From: Alteromonas macleodii
GTDB taxonomy: Bacteria > Pseudomonadota > Gammaproteobacteria > Enterobacterales > Alteromonadaceae
DNA: 64,000 nucleotides
Assembly (NCBI RefSeq): GCF_903772925.1
Contig: NZ_LR812090.1
Span: forward strand, 2,810,333-2,874,332
Reading direction: 5' to 3'
The notes under the pieces were generated by a model, which did not search any database, had not been told where the DNA came from, and worked only from the letters and a program-made list of their open reading frames with translations. The position numbers and the translations under genes were made by a program. Below are positions 25,974-35,316 of the stretch, piece after piece. Within the stretch, counting starts at the first letter, position 1. Each line of letters opens with the position of its first letter.

Positions 25974-26450
25974 TGTTCCTTTCCTTGAAAATACACACAT
26001 AGACAAGGTCGCAAAACAAGTGCCAGAGAATAACAAAAACATAACCCGCTGAAAAATATAACTTATTTACATAAACAGGAAGTGAAAGGCTTTAGATAAC
26101 AGAATTATTATGTGTAGGTAATTCAGCTTTTCAGTAAGATTTTTACGGGAAAAGGTTAGAAAATCGCCGTAAATTTTACAAACTAGATAGGTTTAGAAAT
26201 ATAAATAGAGCCGTAATAGCGCTAAACGCTTCAGTGGAAAGCTCGATGTTTGGCGAAGACATATCTGGTAGTAGCCAAGAAGATTTAGTTAGGTAAGCAA
26301 CTAAAAGGCTAAACACTTAACTTAACTAAACTATTTAACTAATTGAACTAGCATCGTTTTTACAACAGTAAAAGTATTGTTGAACAAATATAACAATACG
26401 TCTAGGATGGTGACGGTGTTTACAAAGCAAGCAGAATAAGGATATCAACA
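25974..26450. other. Intergenic region with an 8-bp inverted repeat
   Basis: About 475 bp, AT-rich, between divergent genes. The only structure I see is the GTATTGTT-N10-AACAATAC repeat at 26374-26399, listed separately. Confidence 0.4.
26374..26399. promoter_or_regulatory. Inverted repeat GTATTGTT-N10-AACAATAC
   Basis: A perfect 8-bp inverted repeat with a 10-bp spacer, ending about 50 bp before the ATG of the Sel1-like gene. It could be a repressor site or a 5'-leader hairpin; no regulator is adjacent to assign it to. Confidence 0.4.
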
Positions 26451-27281
26451 ATGCTCAAATACTGTCTTTTCTTACTTTCGGTTATTGCAATTTCACAGGC
26501 TAACGCTGCATCTATTTCTTATTTCCCTTGCGCAGAACGGGAATGTGTTCAACGCTTCAAAGATATTAAAGTAAGCGCTCGCAAGCACATAAACGCAAAT
26601 ATTATATTGGGGGATATGTACCTTAATGGTTACGGAACCGATAAAAGTAAAAGCAAAGCATTAAAAGCTTTTAAAAAAGCGGGTAGCTGGGGTTCTACTG
26701 AGGGAAATTATAAAGCAGGACTATTAATTATCTCTGACGATAACCTTGCTGATAAAGAGACAGGCTTACGCTTTCTTAGAGATTCAGCCAAGAGTGGTCA
26801 CAAAAACGCGGTTTATTTTATGGCTGAGATTTTATCGAACCCAAGCTATAGCGTACAAAATTTAGAGCAAGCTGACTTTTGGTTGGCTAAAGCGGCTGAG
26901 CAGCGCCATGAGCTGGTGCCTAACACAGTAGCTAGATTGAAGTCGGAGCAAAAGCTTAATGAACAAAACTTCCCACAAACGCTATCAACACTAGAAGAAC
27001 TATCCGCGAAGAATTCTGATGAACAAGCCCCACTTGGCCACCAAGCAGGGACATTAGTGCCAGATGGTAACGAGATTGAAGTCGTTACCGTTAAAACCCC
27101 CAAACTTGGCGACCTTATTGATACCGGTATCGAATACTATCAAAGCGCACCAATCTCCATTACAAAAAACACCACAGGTACAAGAATTAAGGGCCGTAGT
27201 TGTCAGGATAAAGCCAACGCATGCTCTGACGTACCCACTGACCAATTCATACGCTATTACTGGCAATTTCTTATGGATTAG
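26451..27281 (+). CDS. Exported Sel1-like repeat protein
   Basis: A 276-residue protein with a signal peptide (cut after ANA near residue 19). Sel1-type helical repeats fill about 45-165: ANIILGDMYLNGYGTDKSKSKALKAFKKAG, NYKAGLLIISDDNLADKETGLRFLRDSAKSG, NAVYFMAEIL...QADFWLAKAAEQ. The C-terminal third has no recognised domain and two cysteines (CQDKANAC). Sel1 repeats mediate protein contacts; the partner is unknown. The ATG follows AAGGATATCAAC. It stands alone, with an upstream inverted repeat and a downstream hairpin. Confidence 0.75.
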   Translation: MLKYCLFLLSVIAISQANAASISYFPCAERECVQRFKDIKVSARKHINANIILGDMYLNGYGTDKSKSKALKAFKKAGSWGSTEGNYKAGLLIISDDNLADKETGLRFLRDSAKSGHKNAVYFMAEILSNPSYSVQNLEQADFWLAKAAEQRHELVPNTVARLKSEQKLNEQNFPQTLSTLEELSAKNSDEQAPLGHQAGTLVPDGNEIEVVTVKTPKLGDLIDTGIEYYQSAPISITKNTTGTRIKGRSCQDKANACSDVPTDQFIRYYWQFLMD

Positions 27282-27313
27282 ATCTAGGAAAAGTTGACGC
27301 TTTTTGCAAATGA

Positions 27314-27346
27314 CGCGCCCGGTTGATCATATAATCGGGCGTTATA
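27314..27346 (+). terminator. Hairpin after the Sel1-like gene
   Basis: Arms CGCCCG (27316-27321) and CGGGCG (27336-27341), extended by partial pairing of GTTGAT with ATAAT, about 35 bp after the stop and followed by TTATATAA. A moderate intrinsic terminator. Confidence 0.6.
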
Positions 27347-27452
27347 TAACAAACGGCTAGATTTTCCCGTAGATATTTTCAACAAAGTCTATTTGATAGA
27401 AACTTCTGTAAGTACTAGTACGGTTACAAATCGCACTTATTCTAATCGAAAA

Positions 27453-27842
27453 TCAATCACTTCTAGAAACTAATATAAATCTACAGCGCCATTCACACAA
27501 ACCAAATATTGCTACAAATATGCACTCTGCACCAATAAATAGTAGTGCGAACATACTCGCTTGTTCGAAGTAAATTAGGATAACTCCTACACATACAATT
27601 GCCCAAAGAAAGTTTGCAATAGCTAAACCTGTTACTACTTTAAGTGATCTATTGCATATAAGGGCAAGCCTCAATGCGTATATGCCATAGCATACATTAG
27701 CACCGGCTAAGAAAAGAATTAGCCCTTTCGGCAGTTGGTAGAAGTCGCTCGCTATATCTTGGAAAAACAGAAGCAATAGCCCAACACTCGTTCCTGCAAA
27801 ACCATCAATATGAAGTATGTATTTAACTAAAAGAGCTTTCAT
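27453..27842 (-). CDS. Small four-helix membrane protein, unknown function
   Basis: 129 residues with four predicted membrane segments (about 14-28, 38-60, 67-92, 97-116). I do not recognise a family. It is the last gene of a same-strand group with the GNAT gene (20 bp upstream) and the SDR gene. The hydrophobic pattern and tight spacing support it as real. Confidence 0.65.
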   Translation of the reverse strand: MKALLVKYILHIDGFAGTSVGLLLLFFQDIASDFYQLPKGLILFLAGANVCYGIYALRLALICNRSLKVVTGLAIANFLWAIVCVGVILIYFEQASMFALLFIGAECIFVAIFGLCEWRCRFILVSRSD

Positions 27843-27861
27843 TTGTGCTGAAACGCTTAAC

Positions 27862-28350
27862 CTATTTCAATGTAGCAAAAATATGGCTATCGTAAAACTG
27901 TCCATCTTTGAAAATGGCGCGTTGCAATATCGCTTCCTGCTTGAACCCTGCATTTAGCAGCAGCTTTTGCGAAGCAAAATTGGATGAAAATACGCAGGCA
28001 AAAATGCGCTCTATATTTGTGTTTGAGAAAGTAAGCGCAATAATCTGGCGCAGCGCCTCGCGCATAATGCCTTTTCGCCAATGTGATGTGCAAAGCCAGT
28101 ACCCAACTTCTCCAGACCTCTCATATTCAAAGTCACCTGGGTTAACACCAATACACCCTACTAACTCGCCCTCATACTCAACAGCTCTTATAAAGCCTTG
28201 GGTACTACCCTCTTGAACCCACCACATGGCATCTTCTTTTGTATAAGGGTTAGGAATTTTTGTCGAAAGATATTGAGTAACCGACGGTTGATTTAAAATA
28301 TCTACCAGTCTACCCACATCGCCCATTTTAAAATCTCTGAGTGTTATCAT
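27862..28350 (-). CDS. GNAT N-acetyltransferase, RimJ/RimL-like
   Basis: A 162-residue GNAT protein of the RimJ/RimL type: MITLRDFKMGDVGRLVDILNQPSVTQYLST is the typical start, YWLCTSHWRKGIMREALRQII holds the acetyl-CoA loop (WRKGIM), and NFASQKLLLNAGFKQEAILQRA is the conserved C-terminal block (NxxSxxLLxxxGF). The substrate could be a protein N-terminus or a small amine. It lies 5 bp downstream of the SDR gene and is probably co-transcribed. Confidence 0.85.
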   Translation of the reverse strand: MITLRDFKMGDVGRLVDILNQPSVTQYLSTKIPNPYTKEDAMWWVQEGSTQGFIRAVEYEGELVGCIGVNPGDFEYERSGEVGYWLCTSHWRKGIMREALRQIIALTFSNTNIERIFACVFSSNFASQKLLLNAGFKQEAILQRAIFKDGQFYDSHIFATLK

Positions 28351-28355
28351 GCGCT

Positions 28356-29087
28356 TTACTTCCCACCCGCTAAATCAATAAACGACCCTGTAACATATGA
28401 AGACTGAGGTGATAGAAGCCAGGCTATCGCCTGTGCGACTTCATCTGCTGTACCGCCCCGCTGCATAGGAATTTGTGGGCTTAACCGCTCTACTCTGCCA
28501 GGTTCACCACCATCGGCATGAATGTCTGTTTTAATAAAACCAGGCCGGACGCTGTTTACACGAATGTTCTTCGTAGCAAGTTCTAATGAAAGCCCTTTGG
28601 TGAATGAATCCATTGCCCCTTTCGACGTCGCATAGTCGACGTATTCAAAAGGAGCACCAGTACGAGAGGCAATGGACGAAACATTAACGATTGCGCCCCC
28701 TGCAACGTTTTGTTTTACAAAAGCCTTCGAACACAAGAATGCGCTAAGCACATTGGTATTAAGTACTTTGGTGAAGCGCTCTGCAGTGACGTTTATTAAC
28801 TCAGTTTTGGTGAATAAAACGCCCACATTGTTTACCAAATGCGTTATTTCACCCCATCGGCCGTTCACAGTCTCGAACATGTTCAGCACTTGCGCTTCAT
28901 CTGAAACATCGGCTTTATGAGCAAATGCAACGCCACCGTTGTCAGCTATCGACGCGCACACCCTATCCGCAGCATTTTTATCTGATAGGTAATTAACGCA
29001 AACCTTATAATCGTTACTTCCTAGCAGTTTAGCGGTTGCGGCACCAATACCACGGCTTGCTCCAGTAACAATGACTACTTCTTCCAC
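28356..29087 (-). CDS. SDR family oxidoreductase
   Basis: A 243-residue short-chain dehydrogenase. Cofactor motif TGASRGIG (8-15), NNVG (about 86-89), Ser in VNVSSIAS (about 138) and the catalytic Tyr152-Lys156 (YATSK) are all present. The C-terminal SFIDLAGGK is typical of classical SDRs. The segment VNYLSDKNAA after beta-2 suggests NADP use, but that is a guess. It is the first gene of the SDR-GNAT-membrane protein operon. The substrate is unknown. Confidence 0.88.
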   Translation of the reverse strand: MEEVVIVTGASRGIGAATAKLLGSNDYKVCVNYLSDKNAADRVCASIADNGGVAFAHKADVSDEAQVLNMFETVNGRWGEITHLVNNVGVLFTKTELINVTAERFTKVLNTNVLSAFLCSKAFVKQNVAGGAIVNVSSIASRTGAPFEYVDYATSKGAMDSFTKGLSLELATKNIRVNSVRPGFIKTDIHADGGEPGRVERLSPQIPMQRGGTADEVAQAIAWLLSPQSSYVTGSFIDLAGGK

Positions 29088-29113
29088 TCGATATCCCTTT
29101 CTAAAGAATTTGT

Positions 29114-29770
29114 TTACTCTTTACTCAGCAATCGCTTTATAAAGTACGCTTGAGTACAACACACAATCACAATTAACGTTACTGAAATTTCTGAAGGCAT
29201 TCCCAATTGTGCAAGAGCGATAACAGGCTCAGGTAGCTTCCCACCGATAAATATTAAGTGGCGAAGGTCAAAAAAGACTGGGAAAATTGAGTAGCATAGC
29301 AGGTCATAAAACATAAAAGCGCCGAAGACACACACTTTTTTCAAGATACCCACAGGGCTGCATAGCCAAAGGAAAATGGTACATAGCAAAGAGATTAAGT
29401 AAGTTGTACCACTTCCCATCAAAAGCACTACAGCTACACGGTTTTGGTCGTATAAAACGCTGCTATGCTTTATGTTTAGGATAGGCTTTATAATATAAGA
29501 GTTAAATTCGCGGTGAATATCAACACTTAAAGATTTTACCTCAGGAATGAAGCTAACAACTGCTACCGCTCTGCCGGGCCAATGCTTTATATGATTCAGC
29601 GCCCCCATTTCCGGAAAAATTTCGAAGCCAGGCCAAACAGCAATGACTAACTGCCCCATCCCTAATATTTTCCCTGCTATTCCGTGCCCTAACTCGTGTA
29701 TAAAAACCGAAATAATAAAATAAATGAGTGCTACACAGATTAGTGTAAATCCTTTTTTAAACGTAATCAT
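29114..29770 (-). CDS. M50-like membrane metalloprotease
   Basis: A 218-residue polytopic membrane protein whose first helix carries HELGH (25-29), the zinc-binding HExxH placed in the membrane as in M50 site-2-type peptidases. A second metal ligand (NPDG-like motif) is not evident by eye, so catalytic competence is uncertain. Five or so further hydrophobic segments follow. It lies 26 bp upstream of the SDR gene on the same strand and may head that operon. Its substrate is unknown. Confidence 0.65.
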   Translation of the reverse strand: MITFKKGFTLICVALIYFIISVFIHELGHGIAGKILGMGQLVIAVWPGFEIFPEMGALNHIKHWPGRAVAVVSFIPEVKSLSVDIHREFNSYIIKPILNIKHSSVLYDQNRVAVVLLMGSGTTYLISLLCTIFLWLCSPVGILKKVCVFGAFMFYDLLCYSIFPVFFDLRHLIFIGGKLPEPVIALAQLGMPSEISVTLIVIVCCTQAYFIKRLLSKE

Positions 29771-30007
29771 TCCTTGTTCTCTTAAATTATCTATTTGGGC
29801 AATAAGTATTAAAAGTTGAAGCTGTTGGTTTTTAATACAAATACTAAGAGGTGTAAATTACATCAAGGTTCCCACGATAATCGTGATTAAACATAAAGCG
29901 CCATTTTCGAAAGGCACTGCAGGCTGATTAGCTCTACTGAGGAATAACATCATTGACAGGTAACCAGAAAACTTCACAATAGTTCTACTTCTTATCCACT
30001 CGCAATC

Positions 30008-31495
30008 ATGATGCTGTATCTTTCAGAATTTCAAACAAAGCTTTCTAATCAATATATTACCCCTGCATTTTCGTTAACGCTAAACAATGAAAAACCATTC
30101 TCGCACTACCTTATTGCAGGTAGAAATAGTAGCGGGAAGTCGCTCTTAATTTCATCACTAGCGGGTAACGGTAAAGTAGAAAGCGGTATTCGCGAAAGTA
30201 GTTCTCTTGTTGCGGAAGTATCGGTATTTAAGCAACAGGCGTTAATTGAAGAAGAAAAACAAAAAGACAGTGCGGATATTTTAGATGTAATCGCTGAGCC
30301 AACACAGGTACGCGAGTTATTCTTACGCACCAACGAGGATTATCAAAATCACCCTTATTACAGCGAACTTACTTCTGCGCTGAGAATTGAACATATACTT
30401 GATAATGCGTTTATTTCGCTGTCGACGGGAGAAACCCGCAAGGTAATTATCATGCTGGCATGGTTGAGCGATGCCGCAATTATTTTGCTTGATGAACCTT
30501 TCGAAGGCTTAGATGTTGAAGCGATTGATGCATTTAGTCGCTTTCTTGTTTCTCAACAGCAAGCCGCACTGGCGTTGACCGCCAACAAGCTTGCAGACAT
30601 TCCTGAGGGCCTTCACGCACAACTCATCGTCATGGATGATCTAGCTATTACTTGGAAATCTGACGGCACACTTAACTATGATGACTTGCGCTCAGAGTTA
30701 AGCACTTGGTTTGCGCTGGAGTCTGATGATATCGATGTACCCGCAGCGCTTAGCGCTAATGATCAAAACCGCAGCGACCCAAATCACAAGGAGTCAACCA
30801 GTGAACTTGATTCACTACCCCATATATTAATCCAGCTGAACGACGGCTTTGTGCGTTTCGATGAACGTACTGTATTTGAAAAGCTTAACTTTACGCTTAA
30901 TAAAAATGAGCATTGGCAGATAACGGGCCCGAACGGGTCAGGTAAAACTTGTTTGCTTCAAATGTTTACTGGTGATAATTCCCATTGTTATACCAACGAC
31001 TTAACGATGTTTGGAATAAAACGGGGGACTGGCGAGAGCATATGGGATATTAAGAAGCACATTGGAATTATGTCGAATGCGCTGCACATGCAATACAAAG
31101 TAAACGCAAGTGTTGAACATGTAATCATTTCTGGCTTTCACGACAGCATTGGTCTATACACCCGACCAACGTTGGCTGAGCGAAACGTAGCAGAACAATG
31201 GCTTGCTGTACTGGGCTTACAACAGAAGAAGAATACACCGTTTCAGTCGCTATCGTTTGGCGATCAGCGATTAGTGCTCATAGCGAGGTCTATGGTAAAA
31301 CACCCTGCACTGCTTATATTAGACGAACCCTGTAACGGTTTAGACGACTTCAACCGTCAAAAAGCACTTAAGCTCATTGATATATTGGCAAAGGCTGGCA
31401 CCAGCACTCTTTTGTATGTTAATCACAACCCAGGGGAGTGCATTCCCAGCATTCGCAACACCTTGAATATGAAAGACTACAATGTAGCAAACTAA
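30008..31495 (+). CDS. ModF-like duplicated ABC ATPase
   Basis: A 495-residue soluble protein of two ABC ATPase domains, the size and layout of E. coli ModF (490 aa). Domain 1: Walker A GRNSSGKS (38-45), signature LSTGE, Walker B IILLDEPFEGLD. Domain 2: Walker A GPNGSGKT, signature LSFGD, Walker B LLILDEPCNGLD and switch His in VNHNP. No membrane segments. ModF is linked to molybdate genes in E. coli, but there is no modABC or modE here, so the role is unproven. Start ATG-ATG at 30008; no clear ribosome-binding site was seen. Confidence 0.8.
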   Translation: MMLYLSEFQTKLSNQYITPAFSLTLNNEKPFSHYLIAGRNSSGKSLLISSLAGNGKVESGIRESSSLVAEVSVFKQQALIEEEKQKDSADILDVIAEPTQVRELFLRTNEDYQNHPYYSELTSALRIEHILDNAFISLSTGETRKVIIMLAWLSDAAIILLDEPFEGLDVEAIDAFSRFLVSQQQAALALTANKLADIPEGLHAQLIVMDDLAITWKSDGTLNYDDLRSELSTWFALESDDIDVPAALSANDQNRSDPNHKESTSELDSLPHILIQLNDGFVRFDERTVFEKLNFTLNKNEHWQITGPNGSGKTCLLQMFTGDNSHCYTNDLTMFGIKRGTGESIWDIKKHIGIMSNALHMQYKVNASVEHVIISGFHDSIGLYTRPTLAERNVAEQWLAVLGLQQKKNTPFQSLSFGDQRLVLIARSMVKHPALLILDEPCNGLDDFNRQKALKLIDILAKAGTSTLLYVNHNPGECIPSIRNTLNMKDYNVAN

Positions 31496-31504
31496 AAACT
31501 GAGA

Positions 31505-31555
31505 AGAAAAAGGCGCTATCACAAGGGAAAACTCATGAAAAAGAGTGATAGCGCC
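31505..31555 (-). terminator. Terminator of the COG0523-DUF1826 operon
   Basis: A perfect 11-bp stem, GGCGCTATCAC / GTGATAGCGCC, with a 22-base loop. On the minus strand it is followed by TTTTTCTTC, so it ends the operon whose last gene stops at 31633; it may also stop the convergent ModF-like transcript. Confidence 0.75.
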
Positions 31556-31632
31556 AAAGAAACAGTAGAAAGTCATTATAAGCGCTTAAAATCTGCATCT
31601 GGCTCATATTCAATGCAGTGCACTTTTTGAAA

Positions 31633-32316
31633 CTACATTGGGTCTAGAGTAAGCAGCACACGTTGAGTATTTGGCTGCACTTTGCAAGACCGATGTACGG
31701 CGGCAAACTCTTCATGACCTTGCCAAGACTTTCCTTTGAGTAAACCCACATCAAAAGCACTCATTTGTTTAACGCTGCTTTCTTGGTAGCGCTGCCCTAG
31801 CCTATTCTTCGTAAGCCCTTGCGTATTCGCTTCGTTAAGGCCAATCATCGGGCTAGTTACCACACTTTCTTTAGGTAACCACTCAGTACCTTCGCCTAAA
31901 TAAGTATTTACCAATCGAACAGGAATATTGTCTACATGAAAGCTGGGGCACATTGCCGAAGATAAGGGCACGAGTCTTACCCCTACACTGTCACAATCAA
32001 ATAGTGTGGTAAGCATGTCAGAAAGCAGATAAATATCATCAATGGCGGCTTGTTTTCCAATACTGGTTTCTTCGCCTGGTAGAAGCGTGGCAATTTCCTT
32101 CCTTAGAGAAGCAACAGAAAACACACCACGAATACCCATCCCTAATGATTTAAAAAACTCGCCATAATATTGGGAGATGAGCGGCGCCTCGGGTCTATTC
32201 CATACCGTAACGCTAACCCCTTCTTCAAAAATATCCCCCAGAACCATAGCGTCGGCGCTTGTACGCCAAGAGTTGCTATGTTCGAAGACTGTATTGTGGT
32301 CTTGTAACGCCTGCAT
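31633..32316 (-). CDS. DUF1826 domain protein
   Basis: A 227-residue protein matching DUF1826, a family usually found next to COG0523 GTPases. Conserved blocks: VTVWNRPEAPLISQYY, VGVRLVPLSSAMCPSFHVDNIPVRLVNTYLGEGTEWLP and AVHRSCKVQPNTQRVLLTLDPM. The Cys/His residues in CPSFHVD and HRSC could bind metal. The ATG at 32316 lies 1 bp from the upstream gene's stop, with GGGAG about 11 bases before it, so the longer frame that overlaps the GTPase gene is rejected. It is probably zinc-regulated through the shared Zur-like site. Confidence 0.85.
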   Translation of the reverse strand: MQALQDHNTVFEHSNSWRTSADAMVLGDIFEEGVSVTVWNRPEAPLISQYYGEFFKSLGMGIRGVFSVASLRKEIATLLPGEETSIGKQAAIDDIYLLSDMLTTLFDCDSVGVRLVPLSSAMCPSFHVDNIPVRLVNTYLGEGTEWLPKESVVTSPMIGLNEANTQGLTKNRLGQRYQESSVKQMSAFDVGLLKGKSWQGHEEFAAVHRSCKVQPNTQRVLLTLDPM

Positions 32317-32317
32317 A

Positions 32318-33520
32318 CTAGTGCTCCCACGCTGGAAAAGGATCTGGCATTTCAGCCCAAACATGGTGGCCTTGAATAAGCTGTTCATCAGTTAACAAGC
32401 AACTGTCTAAGCGCCTAATTATGTCCTCTTTATTAAGCCCTTGCCCAATAAATACCAGCTCTTGACGCATATCACCGAAAGGCTCCATCCATTGCTCTTC
32501 AATAGCTTTAAGGTAGTCAGGGTCTTCAGGCCACTGCTCTTTGGGTACGGCTTTCCAAAACAATCCAGCGGCTCCGTATCTCGCCATGCCGCCAGCTTGG
32601 CTCCAACTGCCTGCAAGCTGTGGGCGTGTTGCTAACCAGAAAAAACCTTTTGAACGAATTAATTTGCCAGCTATTTCTTTACTATGAAGAAAATCATAAA
32701 ACTTCTGCGGGTCAAACGGACGTCTTGCTTCGTACGAAAAGCTGCTTATACCAAACTCTTCAGTCTCTGGTACGTGCTCGCCACGCATTTCTTTCAGCCA
32801 ACCAGGCGACTGCTGAGCACGCTCGAAGCTAAACCGCCCTGTGTTCAGCACTTTGTCGAGGGGCACTTTTCCATGCTCGATAGGAACTTGAATAGCCTCG
32901 GTGTTGAGGGTTTGCAGAATACTTTTAAGGCGCGCCAACTCTTGTTCAGAGATAAGGTCGGTTTTGCTTATTAGCAATATATCAGCAAATTCCACTTGTT
33001 CGACCAACAAGTCTGCCACGCTTCGCTCGTCTTCCTCCCCCAAGCTCTCACCCACTTCGTTGAGAAACTTAGCTTCGTCATAGTCTTTAAGAAAATTCAA
33101 TGCGTCGACAACGGTAACCATCGAATCGAGGCGTGATATTTCCGACAAGCTTTTACCGTCTTCATCGGCGAACGTGAAGGTCTCAGCTACAGGCAAAGGC
33201 TCCGAAATACCTGTAGACTCTATTACCAGATAATCGTATTTACCTTCATGCGCTAAACGCTCTATCTCTTCAAGCAAATCTTCTCGCAACGTGCAGCAAA
33301 TACAGCCATTGCTCATTTCAACCAGCTTTTCTTCAGCTCGATTAAAGCTAACTTCATTTTTCACCGTAGCAGCATCGATATTGATTTCACTCATATCGTT
33401 AACAATGACGGCTACTCTTAATCCATCACGATTATTCAGAATATGGTTTAGAACCGTGGTCTTACCGGCGCCTAGAAAGCCCGATAGTACGGTAACGGGA
33501 AGCTGAGTTTGAATAGACAT
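32318..33520 (-). CDS. COG0523 (CobW-like) zinc-homeostasis GTPase
   Basis: A 400-residue G3E GTPase of the COG0523 family, which includes zinc metallochaperones such as ZigA, YeiR and ZNG1. Walker A GFLGAGKT (14-21), metal-binding CxCC in NGCICCTLR (Cys73, Cys75, Cys76), Walker B region [13 protein letters not shown] and guanine motif SKTD are visible. The C-terminal CobW-C domain (about 260-390) contains FWLATRPQ and HHVW. A Zur-box-like palindrome ends 43 bp upstream and a DUF1826 gene follows, both typical of zinc-starvation-induced members. Confidence 0.9.
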   Translation of the reverse strand: MSIQTQLPVTVLSGFLGAGKTTVLNHILNNRDGLRVAVIVNDMSEINIDAATVKNEVSFNRAEEKLVEMSNGCICCTLREDLLEEIERLAHEGKYDYLVIESTGISEPLPVAETFTFADEDGKSLSEISRLDSMVTVVDALNFLKDYDEAKFLNEVGESLGEEDERSVADLLVEQVEFADILLISKTDLISEQELARLKSILQTLNTEAIQVPIEHGKVPLDKVLNTGRFSFERAQQSPGWLKEMRGEHVPETEEFGISSFSYEARRPFDPQKFYDFLHSKEIAGKLIRSKGFFWLATRPQLAGSWSQAGGMARYGAAGLFWKAVPKEQWPEDPDYLKAIEEQWMEPFGDMRQELVFIGQGLNKEDIIRRLDSCLLTDEQLIQGHHVWAEMPDPFPAWEH

Positions 33521-33562
33521 AACGACTCGCTAAGTTTCATTTTAAATCTCGAATTTAATAAA

Positions 33563-33577
33563 TGTTATAACATAACA
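33563..33577. promoter_or_regulatory. Zur-box-like palindrome
   Basis: TGTTAT-AAC-ATAACA is a perfect 6-bp inverted repeat inside AATGTTATAACATAACAATT. It matches the gammaproteobacterial Zur core GTTATANTATAAC at all but one position. It lies 43 bp upstream of the COG0523 GTPase start, where a repressor of that operon would bind. Confidence 0.75.
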
Positions 33578-33601
33578 ATTAAAATGAAAATAACGATATG
33601 A

Positions 33602-34558
33602 TTAATTTATTGCAAAACGCTTGCGGTATTCCACCGGACTAAGCCCATACTCTTTACGGAATATCTTCCTAAACGCATTGACGTTTTGATAGCCCACGTT
33701 GAATGCAATATCAGCAATGCTGCGCGTTGATACTTCAATTTGCTGACAAGCATGATGAAGTCTCAGCTTCTGCAGATAGTCGATGACTGACATACCTAAC
33801 GCTTGCGTAAATCTTCGCTGTAAGGTTCGCTGACTAACGAAAGTGTGGCTAGCTAAATCGCTAAGAGAAATTGACTGACTGTAATGGTTTTCCAAGTAAT
33901 TTTGCGTTTTAACAACGAGAGCATCGCCATGATCTTTTTTAGGTGAAAACTGGTGATAAAAGCCTTGCTCCCTGTAACCTGTATCCACCACCATCTCTTT
34001 AGAAAGATTCAAGGCAATGGTGGGTGAACTTAAGGTCGATATGATTTCAAACACAAGATCAATCCACGCCATTCTCCCGCCAGCTGTTATTACGCCCTCC
34101 CCGTTTACCACGATAGCCTTAGCATCTAGTTTTGCTGTGGGAAAGGCTGCCATGAAGTGATCGGCAATTCGCCAGTGTGTAGTACACACTTTGTTATCTA
34201 AAAAGCCCCCCTTGCCAAGAATAAATGCACCTACGCAAGCAGATGCGAGCAATGCACCTTGGGACTGCATGACTTCCATATAGTTGATGAGTGATGTGAA
34301 GTCATGCTCAAAAAATGTTTCACTCATGCTTGGCGGCAAGATGACGACATCAACCAGTGCATTTGAATTCAACTGCTCCGCTTTGTAAATACTCGCGCTA
34401 AATGCCACATCAGCGTTGATTTGCTCACACATCGCATTTGCTAACTCTAACATCTCAACGATGCCGTAAAGCGCAGATTGGCTTGCGGTTGGATAGTTTA
34501 TTACTGCTATTTTTATTTCTTTCATCGTTTCATTGTCGTTCTGTGAACGCTGTCGCAT
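33602..34558 (-). CDS. GlxA family AraC-type transcriptional regulator
   Basis: 318 residues: an N-terminal DJ-1/PfpI (class I glutamine amidotransferase-like) domain (about 15-185, with ASACVGAFILGKGG as the nucleophile-elbow region) fused to a C-terminal AraC double helix-turn-helix (about 215-315; ISLSDLASHTFVSQRTLQRRF and SIADIAFNVGYQNVNAFRKIF). This is the GlxA/FtrA architecture. An ATG 11 codons inside (34525) is an alternative start. It is divergent from an isochorismatase-like hydrolase, the likely target gene. The signal sensed is unknown. Confidence 0.88.
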   Translation of the reverse strand: MRQRSQNDNETMKEIKIAVINYPTASQSALYGIVEMLELANAMCEQINADVAFSASIYKAEQLNSNALVDVVILPPSMSETFFEHDFTSLINYMEVMQSQGALLASACVGAFILGKGGFLDNKVCTTHWRIADHFMAAFPTAKLDAKAIVVNGEGVITAGGRMAWIDLVFEIISTLSSPTIALNLSKEMVVDTGYREQGFYHQFSPKKDHGDALVVKTQNYLENHYSQSISLSDLASHTFVSQRTLQRRFTQALGMSVIDYLQKLRLHHACQQIEVSTRSIADIAFNVGYQNVNAFRKIFRKEYGLSPVEYRKRFAIN

Positions 34559-34683
34559 TTGGCGCGCTTTTTGTCATTATCGTCACTCTCTATTACACGT
34601 GAAAACCCGCAAAATAGTCAATATCGAGTAAGCACAACTTAAACCGTGCTAGAGACTATTTCTTGGAAAAAGAGGGTAAGACC

Positions 34684-35208
34684 GTGGTTAAACAAGCACT
34701 TATTGTTATAGATATTCAAAACGATTACTTTCCTGAAGGGAAGTATCCTTTACACAAACCAGAGCTTGCGATGCAAGAAACACTTAAAGCGATGGCTATT
34801 GCAAAGGAAAAGAGCATTCCAATTATTCACATACAGCACCTTGTGCCTGTTGAGGCCGGAGAAGGGTTGTTTTTCTATGAAGGATCTCACGGCGCTGAAA
34901 TTCATAAAGAGGTGATAGCCGCAGCCCCGGATGCGCCAATCATCACAAAGCAACACGCCGATTGTTTTGAGAACACCAATTTAGAAGAAACCTTACAGTC
35001 ATTGGGCGTGGATGAAATTCTTCTTGCAGGTATGATGACGCACAACTGCGTAACTCACACAGCATTGTCACCAGCGGCTGCCAAGTATTCCCCCAAAGTC
35101 ATTGAACCTTGCACCTGTACGCGTGACGCCATTGGTCATCTATTGGCGCTGGATTCTATGCAAGTGCGTGGTATTGACATTGTATCGATAGAAACCGCAT
35201 TCGCTTAG
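34684..35208 (+). CDS. Isochorismatase-like cysteine hydrolase
   Basis: A 174-residue member of the isochorismatase-like hydrolases, which includes nicotinamidases and N-carbamoyl amidases. The triad is Asp10 (VIDIQNDYF), Lys89 (IITKQHADCF) and Cys122 (MMTHNCVTHTAL). I chose GTG at 34684, with AGAGGG 7 bases upstream, over the TTG seven codons earlier. It is divergent from the GlxA-type regulator, a common pairing for inducible amidohydrolases. The substrate is not assignable. Confidence 0.87.
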   Translation: MVKQALIVIDIQNDYFPEGKYPLHKPELAMQETLKAMAIAKEKSIPIIHIQHLVPVEAGEGLFFYEGSHGAEIHKEVIAAAPDAPIITKQHADCFENTNLEETLQSLGVDEILLAGMMTHNCVTHTALSPAAAKYSPKVIEPCTCTRDAIGHLLALDSMQVRGIDIVSIETAFA

Positions 35209-35316
35209 CTCCGACTTGTTTCGCTCATCACGTTGTTCGACTACTTGTTGAGCGCTAACACTTTCTTTTTCTGGATAACCGCTTTGTTTCAAAGCAATAA
35301 CATAAAGTTAATTGCC

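Noticed and set aside
29873-29885. CACGATAATCGTG palindrome upstream of the ModF-like gene as a ModE box
   Set aside because: It is a perfect 13-bp inverted repeat but does not match the ModE consensus and lies over 120 bp from the start; left as an unassigned repeat.
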